From assembly GCF_030463535.1 (NCBI RefSeq), contig NC_132896.1, positions 20,193,709-20,257,708 on the forward strand: a stretch of 64,000 nucleotides of DNA, given 5' to 3'. Positions 21,672 to 34,170 of this stretch are shown piece after piece (position 1 is the first letter of the stretch; the number at the start of each line of letters is the position of its first letter). The notes beneath the pieces are model-generated. The model was not told where the DNA came from. It ran no database searches and worked only from the letters and a program-made list of their open reading frames with translations. The DNA comes from Salminus brasiliensis (taxonomy: Eukaryota > Chordata > Actinopteri > Characiformes > Bryconidae). The position numbers and the translations under genes were made by a program.

Positions 21672-22965
21672 ATGACATCATATGAACAAGGTCAGTCTCC
21701 TACTCGCTGTGGTCCCCAGTTTCCTAACTTGGGACAGGAGCCTCCAGAGCTTAGCCTGTACAGCGACAACTACTATCCTCCTCCGTCACTGCCGAGTCCA
21801 CAGAGGACCAACCCTTCTTCGTATGACCTTGGAGAATACGCGACGGCGTCGCCTAACCCCTATCTGTGGTTCAGTGGTACTGGGATCAACAGTTCCCCAT
21901 ATCCAGTTCCCACTCCTACAGGTCCTTCCTTTGTACCCCAGCACTATGGCATGCAGAGGCCCTACCTTGGGCCTGGAGGTCCTCCAGGAGCCGGCGGAGA
22001 ACTGAGCTGGTTCTCCATGCCCTCTCAAGAAGACCTTATGAAGCTGGTCAGGCCACCCTACTCATATTCAGCACTAATTGCAATGGCGATACATGGTGCT
22101 CCAGATCGGCGCCTCACTCTGAGTCAAATCTACCAGTACGTAGCAGATAACTTTCCTTTCTACAACAAGAGCAAGGCTGGTTGGCAGAACTCCATCCGCC
22201 ACAACCTGTCCCTAAATGACTGTTTCAAGAAGGTACCTCGGGATGAAGACGATCCTGGTAAGAGCTCTTTGATGTGTTCTTTTTTAATTGCTCTGATTAC
22301 ATTTTCAATGCTGTTGGGTAAAGTATTTTGAAGTGTGAGGGTTGTTCTAGCTTGACATAATTTTTCAATCTAAGCGTTTCTTTCTCTCTGACCCACAAGG
22401 CAAGGGTAACTATTGGACCCTCGACCCAAACTGTGAAAAGATGTTCGACAATGGTAACTTCAGGCGCAAGAGAAAGAGAAAGTCAGACGGTCTCTCTGGA
22501 GAGAGCGCTTCTGGAGGGCCCCTCAGCTCAGAGTCAGGAGATGGGAGTGGCAGAGGTAGCCCCAAAAACCCAGCTATTGACATTTCAGGTTCACCTGAGA
22601 AAGGCCTTTCTCCTCCATCCACAGGTCCCTCACCTTGCCTGAGCAACTTCCTGACAGAGATGTCTGGTGTGGCAGCTGGGTCAGTGGAAGTGGGGGGAGA
22701 TCCCCTCAACAGGTCGCTTTCTCTCAGCCTCTCAGTGGATGGATCACAGACAGCCCCCCAGCCCACTGGCTTCGGCGCCTACTCCCCTAGTTCCACGGTT
22801 CCCGACTGGGCCTCTCCACTCCCCCCACCTCCTCCCATCTCCCCCTCAGGCTCTCACTCCTCTTTAAGCTACAACAGCCCTGCTCTTAGCCAGTTCAATA
22901 GTCATTTCTACCCTGGCTTGAGCTCAACAGGAATTCTGTACCCCAGAGAGGGTACAGAGGTGTGA
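21672..22965 (+). CDS. foxi1: Forkhead box I1 transcription factor
   Basis: Nuclear winged-helix activator required in fish for otic placode, branchial neurons and ionocytes, and in mammals for inner ear and kidney intercalated cells. Two coding exons, 21672-22257 and 22400-22965, give 383 residues with the single intron inside the forkhead domain, as is usual for FoxI. Residues 1-125 are rich in Pro, Ser and Tyr. The forkhead domain covers about 126-220: [20 protein letters not shown], the recognition helix [15 protein letters not shown], and wing 2 [20 protein letters not shown], followed by a basic RRKRKRK nuclear signal. The tail ends with a serine- and proline-rich activation region and [12 protein letters not shown]-like motifs. 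Its place beside lcp2 matches human FOXI1-LCP2 on 5q35. The start codon is the first ATG after the predicted promoter. Confidence 0.93.
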
Positions 22966-23462
22966 TGGGACTGAATGGGAGTCAGAATAGACACAAACTT
23001 GCATGGTGAATTCCAGGCAAAGCTTGGTAAAAGCAAAAACAGTGGACGGTTTTTGATGAATTCTGAGATGGCCCCGTGAGTGCGAGATTAGAACAGGTTC
23101 CCACAGGAACAGCTTACTCAGCACGTGATACGCACTCCACAAAGGCCCCTGACACCAGCAGTTCTAATGTGAGGCCTGCTGCTGACATCATGCCATTCCA
23201 CCAATCTCTTCTCTGATCGTATTACCAAGACTGTGAGCACCTGTAATAAAACTGAACATGGCTAAAAAAAAAGGCTTCATCTGGCAGAATAACCTTACAG
23301 AAACTGCATGCGATGCAACACTCTACTTCAATCTACAACTGTAATTTGATCCTGTATTTTTTGTTTGTTGTTTAATGGGAAATGGTGATGTATTTTTACT
23401 TGTAAGGGTGAGAATGAACGATGGACAGAATTTTATCTGATGTGTGCCTCCTGATTTTGTAA

Positions 23463-23468
23463 AATAAA
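23463..23468 (+). promoter_or_regulatory. Polyadenylation signal of foxi1
   Basis: AATAAA about 500 bases after the stop codon, followed closely by A-rich DNA. Confidence 0.75.
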
Positions 23469-23587
23469 GGAATGTTAAAAAACAAAACAAAAACAAAACA
23501 AATATACTGTGTTAAATTAAATGAGGACTAGAAGAATGTGCATACTTTGAATCCTTAAATGTAATATAACTCTGATACAGACATACA

Positions 23588-25236
23588 GTCATGTGAGAAA
23601 ATGAGGACACCTCCTGAAAGTCTTTGTCTTTTGTAATATATTTAAACATGTGGCTATTTGATCTTCATTTTATCAACATTGAGAGATAGAGGCAATACAA
23701 CTAAGCAAATAAAACTGAAGAAATGTCTTTCAAGAATAAATAAGCACACTTTTCTTAGGACACCCTGACAAGTATAACTACTACAAAATGCCTAAAATTT
23801 AGGTGCAGCACGTTCAGCTTTGAAGGACCCTGTCCTATTTAAACCATGGACATTCAGTTTGCTCTTGATTGTTAAAGTGAGTGGTATTGCCAAGGCAATA
23901 TCCAAAGAGCTTTTCGATGCCATTACAAAGAAGGTTCAGATGCATATGAGTTTGGGAAGCTCTCAGAACAATTAGAAGTCAGCCGTTCCACTGTCACAAA
24001 AACTGTGGAACTGAAACAGCTGTAAATTGCCTGGTCAGGCCGTCCTAACAAGTTCAGCCCAAAAGCAGTCTGCAAGATGCGTTTAAAAAACTGTCCAACG
24101 GTCTAAAATATCTTCACAAGATGCTAGGTGTTCAAGGAAGAAACCCTTGCTGACAAAACACACATCAGGGCGAGACTAAGATTCCTTGGTCCAAAAGCAC
24201 ATTGTTTTAGAAGTACTGGTCTTCGTCTAGGTATTCTGAAGTGACAAACTTTAGTCTTGCCCTGATAATCTTTTTTTATTATAGTGCAAGCAGCACCGCA
24301 CAGTGGAATAATTCACCTTGACTCAGCTAAACTTTCATGCAGGTTCTTGGCAACCATATGTGAATTTTGATTTACCAGCATATAAGCAGTTCTCTCCAGA
24401 GCTTTCTCAGTCTTCTAGATCTAATCTTGACCGCCGCAATTCCCCTCAAACTGCCATTTCTGAATAACGTGCACTGTAAAAAAACTGCAAGCTGAAAGTG
24501 CTTGCCTATTTTCCTATACGCTTCTCCTGCATTGTCAGCACTGATCACGTTTTTAGATCTTTAGACAGCTGCTTATAGGAGCCCTAGACATTTTGCCAAG
24601 GGTGCCAAAACCTTTGCAAAGTTATGTAAAAAAAAAAAAGACATGTCTTATGTCTTAACATAATTAAACATATGGGCATTTGATTTCTATTTTACAAACA
24701 CTGACAGATAATGGTAATATAACTAAACAAATAAAACTTAAGGAAAAAACTTGCCGTCAAAAAAACTAAAGCTTGCCAGAGACTACCTAAAAAAGGATAA
24801 GGGGTGCATCCCAATTGGTACAATGTGCATTGGACAAATGAATCCTGAGTCTAGCCCTGATTGTGTTTTTTTTTTTGTTTTTTTACAGCATTTGTTTCTC
24901 CTTGCTCAACCTGTCTACCACCTTGTCGATGGTAGATGCATGTACTTTGACTTGAACGGTGGCAAGATTTTTAGATCTTGCTGTCTGCTCTCAGGCTGAA
25001 CTTGCAGGGACAACTTGACCTGCCCATGTTAGCATTTGTTTCACTTGTAAATTATTTTGCAGACAGTGGCTGATTTCTAATTGTTTTGAGATCTCCCTGG
25101 CTCAACTAAATGTCTGATGTTTACACACTTCAAAAATCCCCTCTAATGATGTTCTAATCATCTGCAGCTAATGTGGTGCACCTGATTCTATGCTGAAAAA
25201 AATGAGGTGTCTTAACTTCTTCCTCACAGGAATTCC
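23588..25236 (+). mobile_element. Two adjacent degraded DNA-transposon copies
   Basis: The left end CATGTGAGAAAATGAGGACA is imperfectly inverted at the right end near 25205-25236 (GAGGTGTCTTAACTTCTTCC on the plus strand). The segment at 23620-23740 (ATTTAAACATGTGG, ATTTGATCTTCATTTTA, GAGATAGAGGCAATA, CAAATAAAACT) recurs in degenerate form at 24640-24770, so two copies lie in tandem or nested. Internal traces include a helix-turn-helix-like region around 23890-24010 and ARDYLKKDKG at 24775-24805. All frames are broken. Confidence 0.65.
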
Positions 25237-25394
25237 ACACTGCATTTCTATTAATTACATTTTACAAATTATTTGGAGAACTGCATTTCTTTCGATTAGT
25301 TACATTATCTTAATCTCTCAATATAGGTCAAATGAAGTTTGTTCATATGTTTGAATATGTTACAAATACATAGTTTGTATAGGGTGTCCTATAT

Positions 25395-25405
25395 ATGTGT
25401 GTGTG

Positions 25406-25465
<60 letters not shown>

Positions 25466-25474
25466 CATACATAC
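25395..25474. repeat. TG/TA/ACAT compound microsatellite
   Basis: TG units pass into about 27 TA units and then ACAT units. Confidence 0.95.
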
Positions 25475-27894
25475 AGCAGCACAGAAGCCAAAAAACTTGT
25501 TTCACCAGTCTACTACTGTTTCATCAGCGCTACTCATCTTTCATATTTACAGATCAGGAAGGCTGTTGTTGATCCAAGATATATGTCAAGAATGATTAAT
25601 AAAGAATCCCTGTAAAATGTTAGTCGAGACGTTGCGATTGAGTGACTTCAATTAATTGGGCACTTCTGCTTTCCCAGACCTTTAAAGCAAAACCCATCAT
25701 CCTTCATTCTGTAAAGGCTTACTCTGTTACATACAAAAGGGATTTTTACTGGATTTTTTTCACATAAATGCAGCACAAACAAGCTGACTTTAAACACAAA
25801 TTGGACCCCACCCTCACTTCAGAAGCTCTGTGAGGGAAAAAAGGACAAGTAAAAAAGGACTAGCTTGATAGATGTTGCGTGCCTCTTTACATTAAACGTG
25901 TGGCAGCACTTTGCATATAACTGAAACATCAAATAACTGTAAACTGTAAGGCATCATTTTTTCTGATAACGAGATCCTTTTAACATTCTTTTTCTGATAT
26001 GACAAATGTTCTTAATGTATCTAACAGACATTTGAAACATATTCAGTCATTTGTACTTTTTATAACCTAAGTAAAGCTAACCTGCCAGCAGGAAGTCAAC
26101 ATTTTTTAAAATGAAAAATACACCACATCTTGTTACTGTTGAAACAAAGTATAAATCCACCAACAGCACAGCCCATTTGAATAATGCATTGGATAATAGG
26201 CACAGATAATGCTGTGCTTAAAGGTTTTTTTTTACCATAAACAAATCTTAGCTGAAACAAACAGCTTTAAAATAATGTCTAAAGACACTGCCTGTAATAG
26301 TACAGGTCTGGAATGCTGCTTCTACACTATGCATCTTTGGGGGAGTATGTACGAGACATTTCGCCGCATAATGCTGCCTTACTCAAGTTATATTTGTGTA
26401 AAATCATGATATTCTACTGAGTCAGCCGACATGTTACTTTCACTTCTGATGTTGTCGGTAACCTTCAGCTTGTCAACAAATGCACTTTTATAGCTGTCCA
26501 TGGGGGGGCTCAAAGCATGATTTGTATACTGTATCAGTAGCAAAAAATGCCAAATCTCACCAAATGCTGCTTTAAGGCAATAATTTAGTAAAAAATAATG
26601 AAATGAACGTGATTTATCAGATTCCCCAACCAAGACATGTTCGGCATCTGAAGACTGCTTCTTTAGTTTAGAATGAACAAACACTGGGGACTAAGACCGT
26701 CATCATCTAATTTCTGAAATTCACACCCCATATATATTATGTTTTTACAGCGATGAGATTGGTGACAATCCAAGGCCGATCGTTCTAAGCAACATTAGCC
26801 TAGCATCTCCTACTTTACACAAAGAAAGCACATGCCAAATAGCAAACATGCCATAGCTGAATTGAATGCATTTGAGGGCGAGTGATCTATTGATTCGATT
26901 TTTTGCTGAACTGCTCCTTTAAGAAAAGGTAGATCACATTAGCGGATTAGAGATTCAACATAGACATTGCTTTCCCATATGTGCTACATACAAATAGTGT
27001 AACACTCTTTTAGCTTTCCTAATTTTGCCTGATCAGTAGCTCATGATCATTTTGACTGCCCCATCAGGCAAAATCTAGGAAAATCAGTAAAAACATTTTA
27101 CACTCAGTGGTAGCCTCACCTAAACACTGCTTTAAAGAGTTCCGAAATAAGACCCTATTTCTGTACAAACTGCAATAGATAACAAATACATGTACATTTA
27201 AAATACAATATCAGTTACAACTAACATTCATCTACTAATATAACTTACATGCATGTTTGTCATCACTTTTTTATGATTCTTCAATCAAATCCAGTTCAAA
27301 TTTGAATACAGACACGGATGTTTGGAGCTCTACAAAGATACAGAAACAGATACCAATTAAGGTGTTGCGTTACGCCCCTAACATTTTGCCTGGCTTGGCT
27401 TACGTACATGTTGGCTACATCGACATATCACATATAGTCTGGCACACATCAAAAGTACTCACAGCTAGAAAAGCAAACAAAGTGCCAAAAAAGAGCAGAC
27501 ATTAATGAAGCTGTAACTGCAAACATTATGGTGTGCTGAGTAAAAAGGGCTGCCCACCAGGTAACCTATAAACAATGTAGCTGGGTGTCTGCCAAAGTAT
27601 TAGCAGTATCAGGTAGTTGAGAAAAAAGCAAATACTTGTGGTGGTTTCCTGATTCTTGGTAGCCTATATGTGATTCTTAGCTGCTTATTTGTCATAAATT
27701 TGTTTTGTAATACAGCTGACAGCTCAACCAAAGGCCTCATTAAATTGCATGGAAGCCTCTAAGTGATGACCCTGTAATAAACACATCAAGAGAGAAATAC
27801 ACTGAGATTTTTCACAGTCTACCTTGTTTGTGGTATATTCTAATGTCAGAATATTAGACATATGTTCCCTTGATTATATGCTCTTATACATGGA
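25475..27894. other. Noncoding stretch downstream of foxi1
   Basis: No coding exon, RNA gene or clear repeat recognised. Frames are short, with low-complexity or repeat-like composition. Could contain distal regulatory DNA, but nothing in the sequence proves it. Confidence 0.4.
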
Positions 27895-28085
27895 TATGTA
27901 TAGAACCATGACGACTTAAAGAACCATTTGAATGGTTAAATAGTTCTTTGCCTAGTAAAATGTTGTTTTTTTCATATAAAGGGAAAGCCTGTCATAGATG
28001 GTTCTTTATAGCATCTTTTTAAAAAGGGTTCCCCTTTTGTGCGTCAACTATATAGAACTATATAGAACCCCTGTTGCTTGGAGTG
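27895..28085. repeat. GAACC-rich MITE-like repeat, copy 1
   Basis: About 190 bases with ATAGAACCATGACGAC, GAATGGTTAAATAGTTCTTT, TTTAAAAAGGGTTCC and ATATAGAACCCCTG. The same motif order occurs at 31870-32165 and 33500-33745, showing an interspersed family rather than unique sequence. Confidence 0.65.
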
Positions 28086-29135
28086 TATAAGTGCTGTTCT
28101 TCTCTTTGGCATGTAAAACTGTTTTCTCCTGACTGATAGAAAGAGCAGCTTCCAGATGCCAAAAATAAGGGCGCCTGGTAGATTACCAAAAAAAAAAAAA
28201 AAAATCACTTGTTTGGCAAAACCTGTCTCCCTCTCCAAACTGCCTTAAGGATATTATTTACCCCTAAACACAGGCAGCACTCTTGCAATTCCAACTGAAC
28301 GAAGGAGTAAAGATCTAGATCACAGAAAAGTGGGCAGTTTTCAGAGCAGTGATCCAATTTATGTGTGTGTGGGTGTGTGTGCATGAGTGTATAATGAATA
28401 TCAAGCTATTCCTAGCTCTGCATGATGGAGGGTTCTCTCTTGATTCCTTGTGAATAAACTTTCAGTAAATCTTTGAGATCACCAACAGACAAATATATAC
28501 CATAAAATGTGTCACCCTGGCCCAACAGAATTGATTTGGATATCAATCGCTGGAAGGCCCTCTTCAGGAGCTGTACAAAGACGCTGTATCAGATCATGTA
28601 ACAACTGTTTTGCATAACAGTTCCTAGGTGAATGTTCCAAAATAAGAATGTAAATATACTCGCAGATAGACACAAATTGTGTAGACAAAAAAGGTTTTAA
28701 GTAATAAGTCGCATAAAGCGCAATTATGCAAATTCCTCAACCGTTTTATTATACATCTTTGACACATACAGTTCTTTCTTTTTCTTCTTGTCTGTTCCAT
28801 AAACAATTGGGATGGGTTTCTCCTGAAATCTGATGTCTCCTTATTTTAATACACATTGCCATTTTTCCTTATAGATTCTAACAAAAGGCCTCATGTCATG
28901 CCCTCTGGATATATTATGTTAAATGTAGCGCCGTGTCCTGGAGGAACTATATTTCGTTCCTCAATCAACACCTCTGTGGTGAGAAGGAATGGCCATAAAT
29001 TTGACTTTGACTTTAATATGTGTTGCACTCTATACACTATTCATTTTCCAGCTAGTATTTTGCCTAAACAAATATAATCCCCTTCTTCAGTTTATTGTTT
29101 ATATCATATCTTGCCAAATAGGTTTGCATGTTATT
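28086..29135. other. Noncoding stretch
   Basis: Nothing recognised beyond a poly-A run near 28189-28204 and a short TG-rich run near 28360-28380. The open frame at 28856-29077 shows no family features. Confidence 0.4.
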
Positions 29136-29760
29136 TTAGCAGGGCTGGTTTGAGGAAAGAAAAAAAACAAATAAACAAATTAAAAACAAGACCAAACTAA
29201 ATGGTACAATGGCATGCCTAGCTTGGCAACCCTGGTCAAAATGTCTGTTACTGTGAAAGTGAGTAAAACATGACCTGATTTCCAAAAAGTTATTATTGTA
29301 ACTAATATTTTTTGCCCTTTTTTCATAAAACATACCATTGCTTATTATGGCCAAAATGTTCATGCTTCAACTTCATTAGTCCACAGACGGTACGATGTAT
29401 GGGCAGTATGGTGACTAAAAATGAATTGAGTATTTTCAGTATAATTGAGTATTACTGTTGCTGGATTTTGTGGTAAGAATGCGGGAAATAATTTCTGATG
29501 ACTTCCATAGAGAGTCTTTTCCATATTTTCCGTAAGTGTTGCTACACAATGGATAGACATGGAAAATTCAGGTCCAGAAAAGGAAAGTCCACCACAGGAT
29601 TTTGTTGGAGAGCTGCACCACTCACAGTTTTTCTAGCAATTCTATGAGCAGTTCTCTTTGAAAAGTGTCTTGGTCTTTCAGTCCTCAACTTGACCTCCAG
29701 TCTTCTTTTTAAGTGTGATTTCTTAATTGCATTACAAGCTGTGTAAGGTATTAATTAAAT
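29136..29760 (-). mobile_element. Degenerate DNA-transposon-like repeat
   Basis: The section AGGAAAGTCCACCACAGGAT through GTCTTGGTCTTTCAGTCCTC at 29578-29700 matches my memory of a common teleost DNA-transposon remnant whose transposase lies on the minus strand. No intact frame. The assignment is by recall and needs a repeat-library search. Confidence 0.4.
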
Positions 29761-31869
29761 AACATTTTAATTACAGTAAATATAGAGGTTGTGAATAAAA
29801 TTGTATTGTAACATTGTGGACTGTATTGTATTGTAGTGGCTTATGATCACTGGAATAAATGAGATTCAGGCCAGCGTTTTTGTCCTCAAGCCACAATTTG
29901 CGCTTTTCAGTGTCCGTTGGGGTGGAGAATCATTGCACAACAGCATAATGTGATTAAATCTATAAATCTTCAACTAAACCTGCTGCCTGTCGTGTGGCAT
30001 GAACACACACACACACATTTGGTTTTCAAACGGAGCACTCAAGACCGTAGTAAAAAAAGTGCAATTGCACAGTTGAGTTTACTTTCTGTGAAACGATGCA
30101 GTACTTTCCAAGAAGAGATCTTTAGCCATGATTGTACACAGTTACACACACAAGCTTAGGAAGAACCTTTCATTTTGTAGAAAAAGCAGAAGTTCATACA
30201 TTTGATCATCCCTAATCATATTAGTGATATTAAACCCTGGAAGCACTGATATGTGAGACAGTGATACAGTAGAGGCATGGAAATTGTAAATGGGAGCTGT
30301 ATAGGAGAGAGCAGGGCATTAACAAACATGGGGTAAAATGCAACAGGACATTTTTATGTAGTTAATCAGATTCAAGCAGAACATTGAATACATTATTTCT
30401 TAGGATTCACCCTAAATATGTTTTTGCTACTGAAATGTTTTTCAAAGTAAGTGCTTTTGGTTAAGAGTTGGTGTATAAGTTACAGACCTCTAAGATATAA
30501 TCTTAATATAGCAGAGATGTGGTAGGTATCTCGTGTAAAACATATTCTTATTCTTGCTTAAAAAAAAAATAATAATAACAGGTCACACTCCTACCTAGGG
30601 TAAAGGTACAATTGTAGTACATTTATGAGAAGATAATTGCTGTAAAAGTAATAATGTTAATTGCAATATTGTTGTTTTACCCCAATGTTTTTGTAGGCAA
30701 ATTAAAACCATATTTATAAACCCCAGCATACAAAGAATATTTATTAGCATTTGTAACTGTACAATATACCTTACAAGCACAGAACAGCAACCAAAACATG
30801 CAAACACAAAGAGAAACAGTATTTAATGGAATGTATTTGGAGATATAAAATTCCAAAAAAGAGTTATCGAAATAGTTTGCCCTTCACATTGTAAGCCACT
30901 TATGACATAATATCATGGCGTACATTTCCATACACAGAATATTCTGAGTAAGGTCAGTGTTGTGTAAACATATTACTTCAGTCATAGTAACTCGGAAAAA
31001 GACAATATTCCACCCGCAACAGCCAAATATTCCACTATTTGTTGGATTATTATTAGACGTGTTATACATGTAATCACAGTAACTTTATAACTCAGGAATG
31101 ATGTGAATCATTTGGCACCACATTAAATAAGATATATAACATGAGGGACAGCAGTGGAGAACTTTACTTAGACTAAGTCAGGGTGTCATTCAGGATACAG
31201 GTAAGTTCTTTGCAATGTTGACACCATAAACTCCAAACAGACATGGCAAAATCCATCAAGATGAAAAGGACTACAAAGGGAGGGGTCCGGCTAACTGTGA
31301 TTGGACTGCCAGAGTTCAAAAACTATAGGAGCCATAGTAACAAACAAACAAACAAAAAAAATTAAATTATATGTGTATGTGTGTGTGTGTTTTTGCTCTT
31401 TATGGATTTTTCTATATATCTAAAGGCAATAAAATTTTAAGCTATTAAAGGCATCATTGTGACTAAGGGCAAATCACCCTGCTGCCAAAAGAACACCAAA
31501 CAGTGACCACGCGTTGCTCTGTTATGACTAAAACAGTATTGCCTATTGGCTGTGTTTAGTAAACTCAGATTGAGAACTGCTCACAGAGAGATGACGGAAG
31601 AGACAGGCCTTCCAGTTCCAGCGCTCCGTTTACTGTAAATACTCACACACGCTCCAGACACATTAAGTGAGGAAGCTGAAAGCTTTGACCAAGCCATCAT
31701 TCATTTTCATCAGAGCACAACTCAATCACTCATGTCACCAACATAATTCCAAGAATGCCATCAGATTCCATAAAGATCTACTAATAACTACTCTTGAAAA
31801 AGGGATTGCGCAAGGGTATATAGTTAAAGACTAGGGTATAACTTAATAACAAGGCTATAACTTAAAGAC
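29761..31869. other. Noncoding stretch
   Basis: AT-rich. Only short CA or TG runs (30005-30018, 31374-31392) and A-rich patches were seen. No gene or clear element recognised. Confidence 0.4.
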
Positions 31870-32165
31870 CCAGTGCCTAAATGTTTCTTTGCCTGGTGAA
31901 AGGGTTCTTCTGATTGGTGGAAATCATTTTGTAGCTTCTTCTGTAGGTTCTTCAAATAAAGCTGTGTAAACTATGGTTCTATGTGGTACCAAAAAGGTTT
32001 GCTGTCATTACGAGTCAAAGAGACATTTTTTCAGTACTATACACTCTTCACAAAGGGTTCTTCAGGGGATCTCGAGTAAATGCAATGTTTCTATACAAAC
32101 CCATGACAACTCAAAGCACTATTTGAATGCTTACATTGTTCTTTGCCTCTTAAAGGATTTTAAGA
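31870..32165. repeat. GAACC-rich MITE-like repeat, copy 2
   Basis: Shares with copy 1 TTCTTTGCCTGGTGAAAGG, GGTTCTATGTGGTACC, CACTCTTCACAAAGGGTTC, CCATGACAACTCAAAGCAC and ATTGTTCTTTGCCTCTTAAA. The longer extent suggests two partial units. Confidence 0.55.
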
Positions 32166-33499
32166 GGCACTCAACTCAATTGGACAATAAGCAAGATCAC
32201 AACTACAGTCAAAGTCAGCATTTGTTTCTCAAAATGAAGAGTGAAAAGAACTTTTCCAAAATGCTGACAGAAAACACATTATATCAGCTAACTTGTTCTC
32301 AAAATGACACCCTAATACCTTGTCAGTGGAATTATTAACCTCTTGATGCTGTTGTGGCCAGGATACGACTTATTACCTCCATGGCCCTCAAATGTGTAGA
32401 ACAGATGCATTCAAATCTTTTCACCATCAGGTTCCCTCTCCTGTTTGTTAATGAGAACTTGAGGCTCCACTTGACACCAACAATATGCAAACAACTGCAG
32501 TGCATACATAAAAAAAAAGTATATTACAGATCACATAGATAACAAACCATTGTTCTGAAACAGATTTCTCTACTCGCACCCAACGAGAATTCCTTGGGGG
32601 GCCTGTCCCAAAGTTTGAATACCTGCACAACAGAATAGCTGAAGGCAACAAGGAATAAAACAGATCTGTGGCCAAAATCCTGTGAAATCACAAGACGATG
32701 AACCGGATCTCCTGTCCTCCAATAATCCAAAGTTGTCCTGAAACGAAAAACCAGAAAGAATCCTATCACTCCTGATAGACAATTTGTCTCTATCTGCCCA
32801 TTGAGAACTACAGAGGTATGACTAAGCTGTCATCTTGCAGGGCTTTTATAGAATATTTAGGGAAAATAGTGCTGGGAGACAACAAACATTACTGTATTGG
32901 ATTGTTCTGTTATTTCACCCTAAAATATTTGACATGTCAACATGACGTAAACAAGAACGTACGATTGTTAAGCAGTGATTAAGGACTCTGCAGGCTGCTG
33001 GTCACATACACAGTTGGAACTGTTTTCTAACCAAATATGGCACCATGTACACATTTAAGTTCAAAGAGAGGTTGCAGTAGACCTCTGCTCAGATTGAGGC
33101 TCAAGCAAACGAGATGCTGATTGTAGTCTGGAGTATGTCACCTGAATAAAATTGGATATGTTTTTTTCCCCCCTCTGGATAACACCAGCCAACAGTGTGT
33201 GGGTAGCACTGAGCAGAGATGCATGTCCTTACAGTTACAGCACAACGGCCTGTAAGGTGAAGATTTCACTTCTGTAAAACTGAACTATGTGTTTATTTGA
33301 ATAAATGAATGAAGACGTTAGTGTCAATTTTCCTGCTGCGCCTCCATGTGGTTGAATCTGTGAAGTGCTTGTGTTTTTTATAATGCAATATTTCATGTTA
33401 GATGACATTAACTAGATTAATGCCTTATACAAAAGTTGTATTGTTTATTATTAATACTAATGTAATAACATATGAGTTCATGTTAGAATCTGTGTCTCT
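32166..33499. other. Noncoding stretch
   Basis: No gene recognised. Overlapping minus-strand frames at 32448-32782 are shadows of one another and show no domain. No clear element. Confidence 0.4.
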
Positions 33500-33745
33500 C
33501 ATACAGTACATCCTTACAAAAAGGGGTCCTTTGTGGGTTCTTTAGTAAGGCCAGTAGTTCTCTATATAAATATATAGTTACTCAGAACCATCCTAATGCA
33601 TACATTGTTTGTCTGGTTAAATGGTTAGTTATTAATAAGGAAAACCTACATTGTAGGAACTAAAATGATTCTACTGATTCTAATGATTCAACAAAAAGAG
33701 GTTCCACAATCAGCCATGGTATGGAACCGCTTTTGAGTGTAGTAT
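33500..33745. repeat. GAACC-rich MITE-like repeat, copy 3
   Basis: Contains CCTTACAAAAAGGGGTCC, TTTGTGGGTTCTTTAG, CTCAGAACCATCCTAATGC, GTTAAATGGTTAG and GGAACCGCTTTTGAGTGTAG, in the same order as the other two copies. Confidence 0.6.
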
Positions 33746-33789
33746 ATGTAGTGATTTTCATTGTAGGATAAACAACACTTGCATCTTTT

Positions 33790-34170
33790 GTCAGTTTGAC
33801 CCCGTCTACACCTGATCACTTCATGCATCTTGATTATCATGATGTTATCTAGACACCCAAGACGCATTTGAAACAATCCGATCGCTCAAACCACCTCAGG
33901 AGGTGGTCTGAGACCTATTTGGGCCACGTTATAGCAGTATAAACGCTCCAAGGCACATTCGACGACCAAAACCCCTAAAACACAGTAATAACTGCAGTGC
34001 AATGAGCAAATTTGCATATTCCATCCCACATATCAATCAAATTACAGTCTGACTAACCAAAGATGCATCTGACTACAGTGTAAACGCATGTGGTTAAAAT
34101 CTTATCAGGATAAAATCCAGATACTAGTGCCTAAAAAAGGGACCAGGTGTATATTGGGCCACGTTCCCAT
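33790..34170. repeat. Interspersed repeat with inverted ends
   Basis: Begins near CCGTCTACACCTGATCAC and ends near GGACCAGGTGTATATTGGG, so CTACACCTG and CAGGTGTAT face each other across about 360 bases. The internal GGTCTGAGACCTATTTGGGC is characteristic of a teleost nonautonomous DNA element I have seen before. Family not certain. Confidence 0.5.

Noticed and set aside
22410-22766. 118-codon minus-strand frame in foxi1 exon 2
   Set aside because: Antisense shadow of the serine- and proline-rich foxi1 coding exon.
26388-26684. 98-codon minus-strand frame
   Set aside because: No domain, ordinary AT-rich composition and length within chance for this much sequence.
28856-29077. Candidate exon with frame containing HVMPSGYIMLNVAPCPGG
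   Set aside because: No family match recognised, weak splice context and no neighbouring exon in phase.
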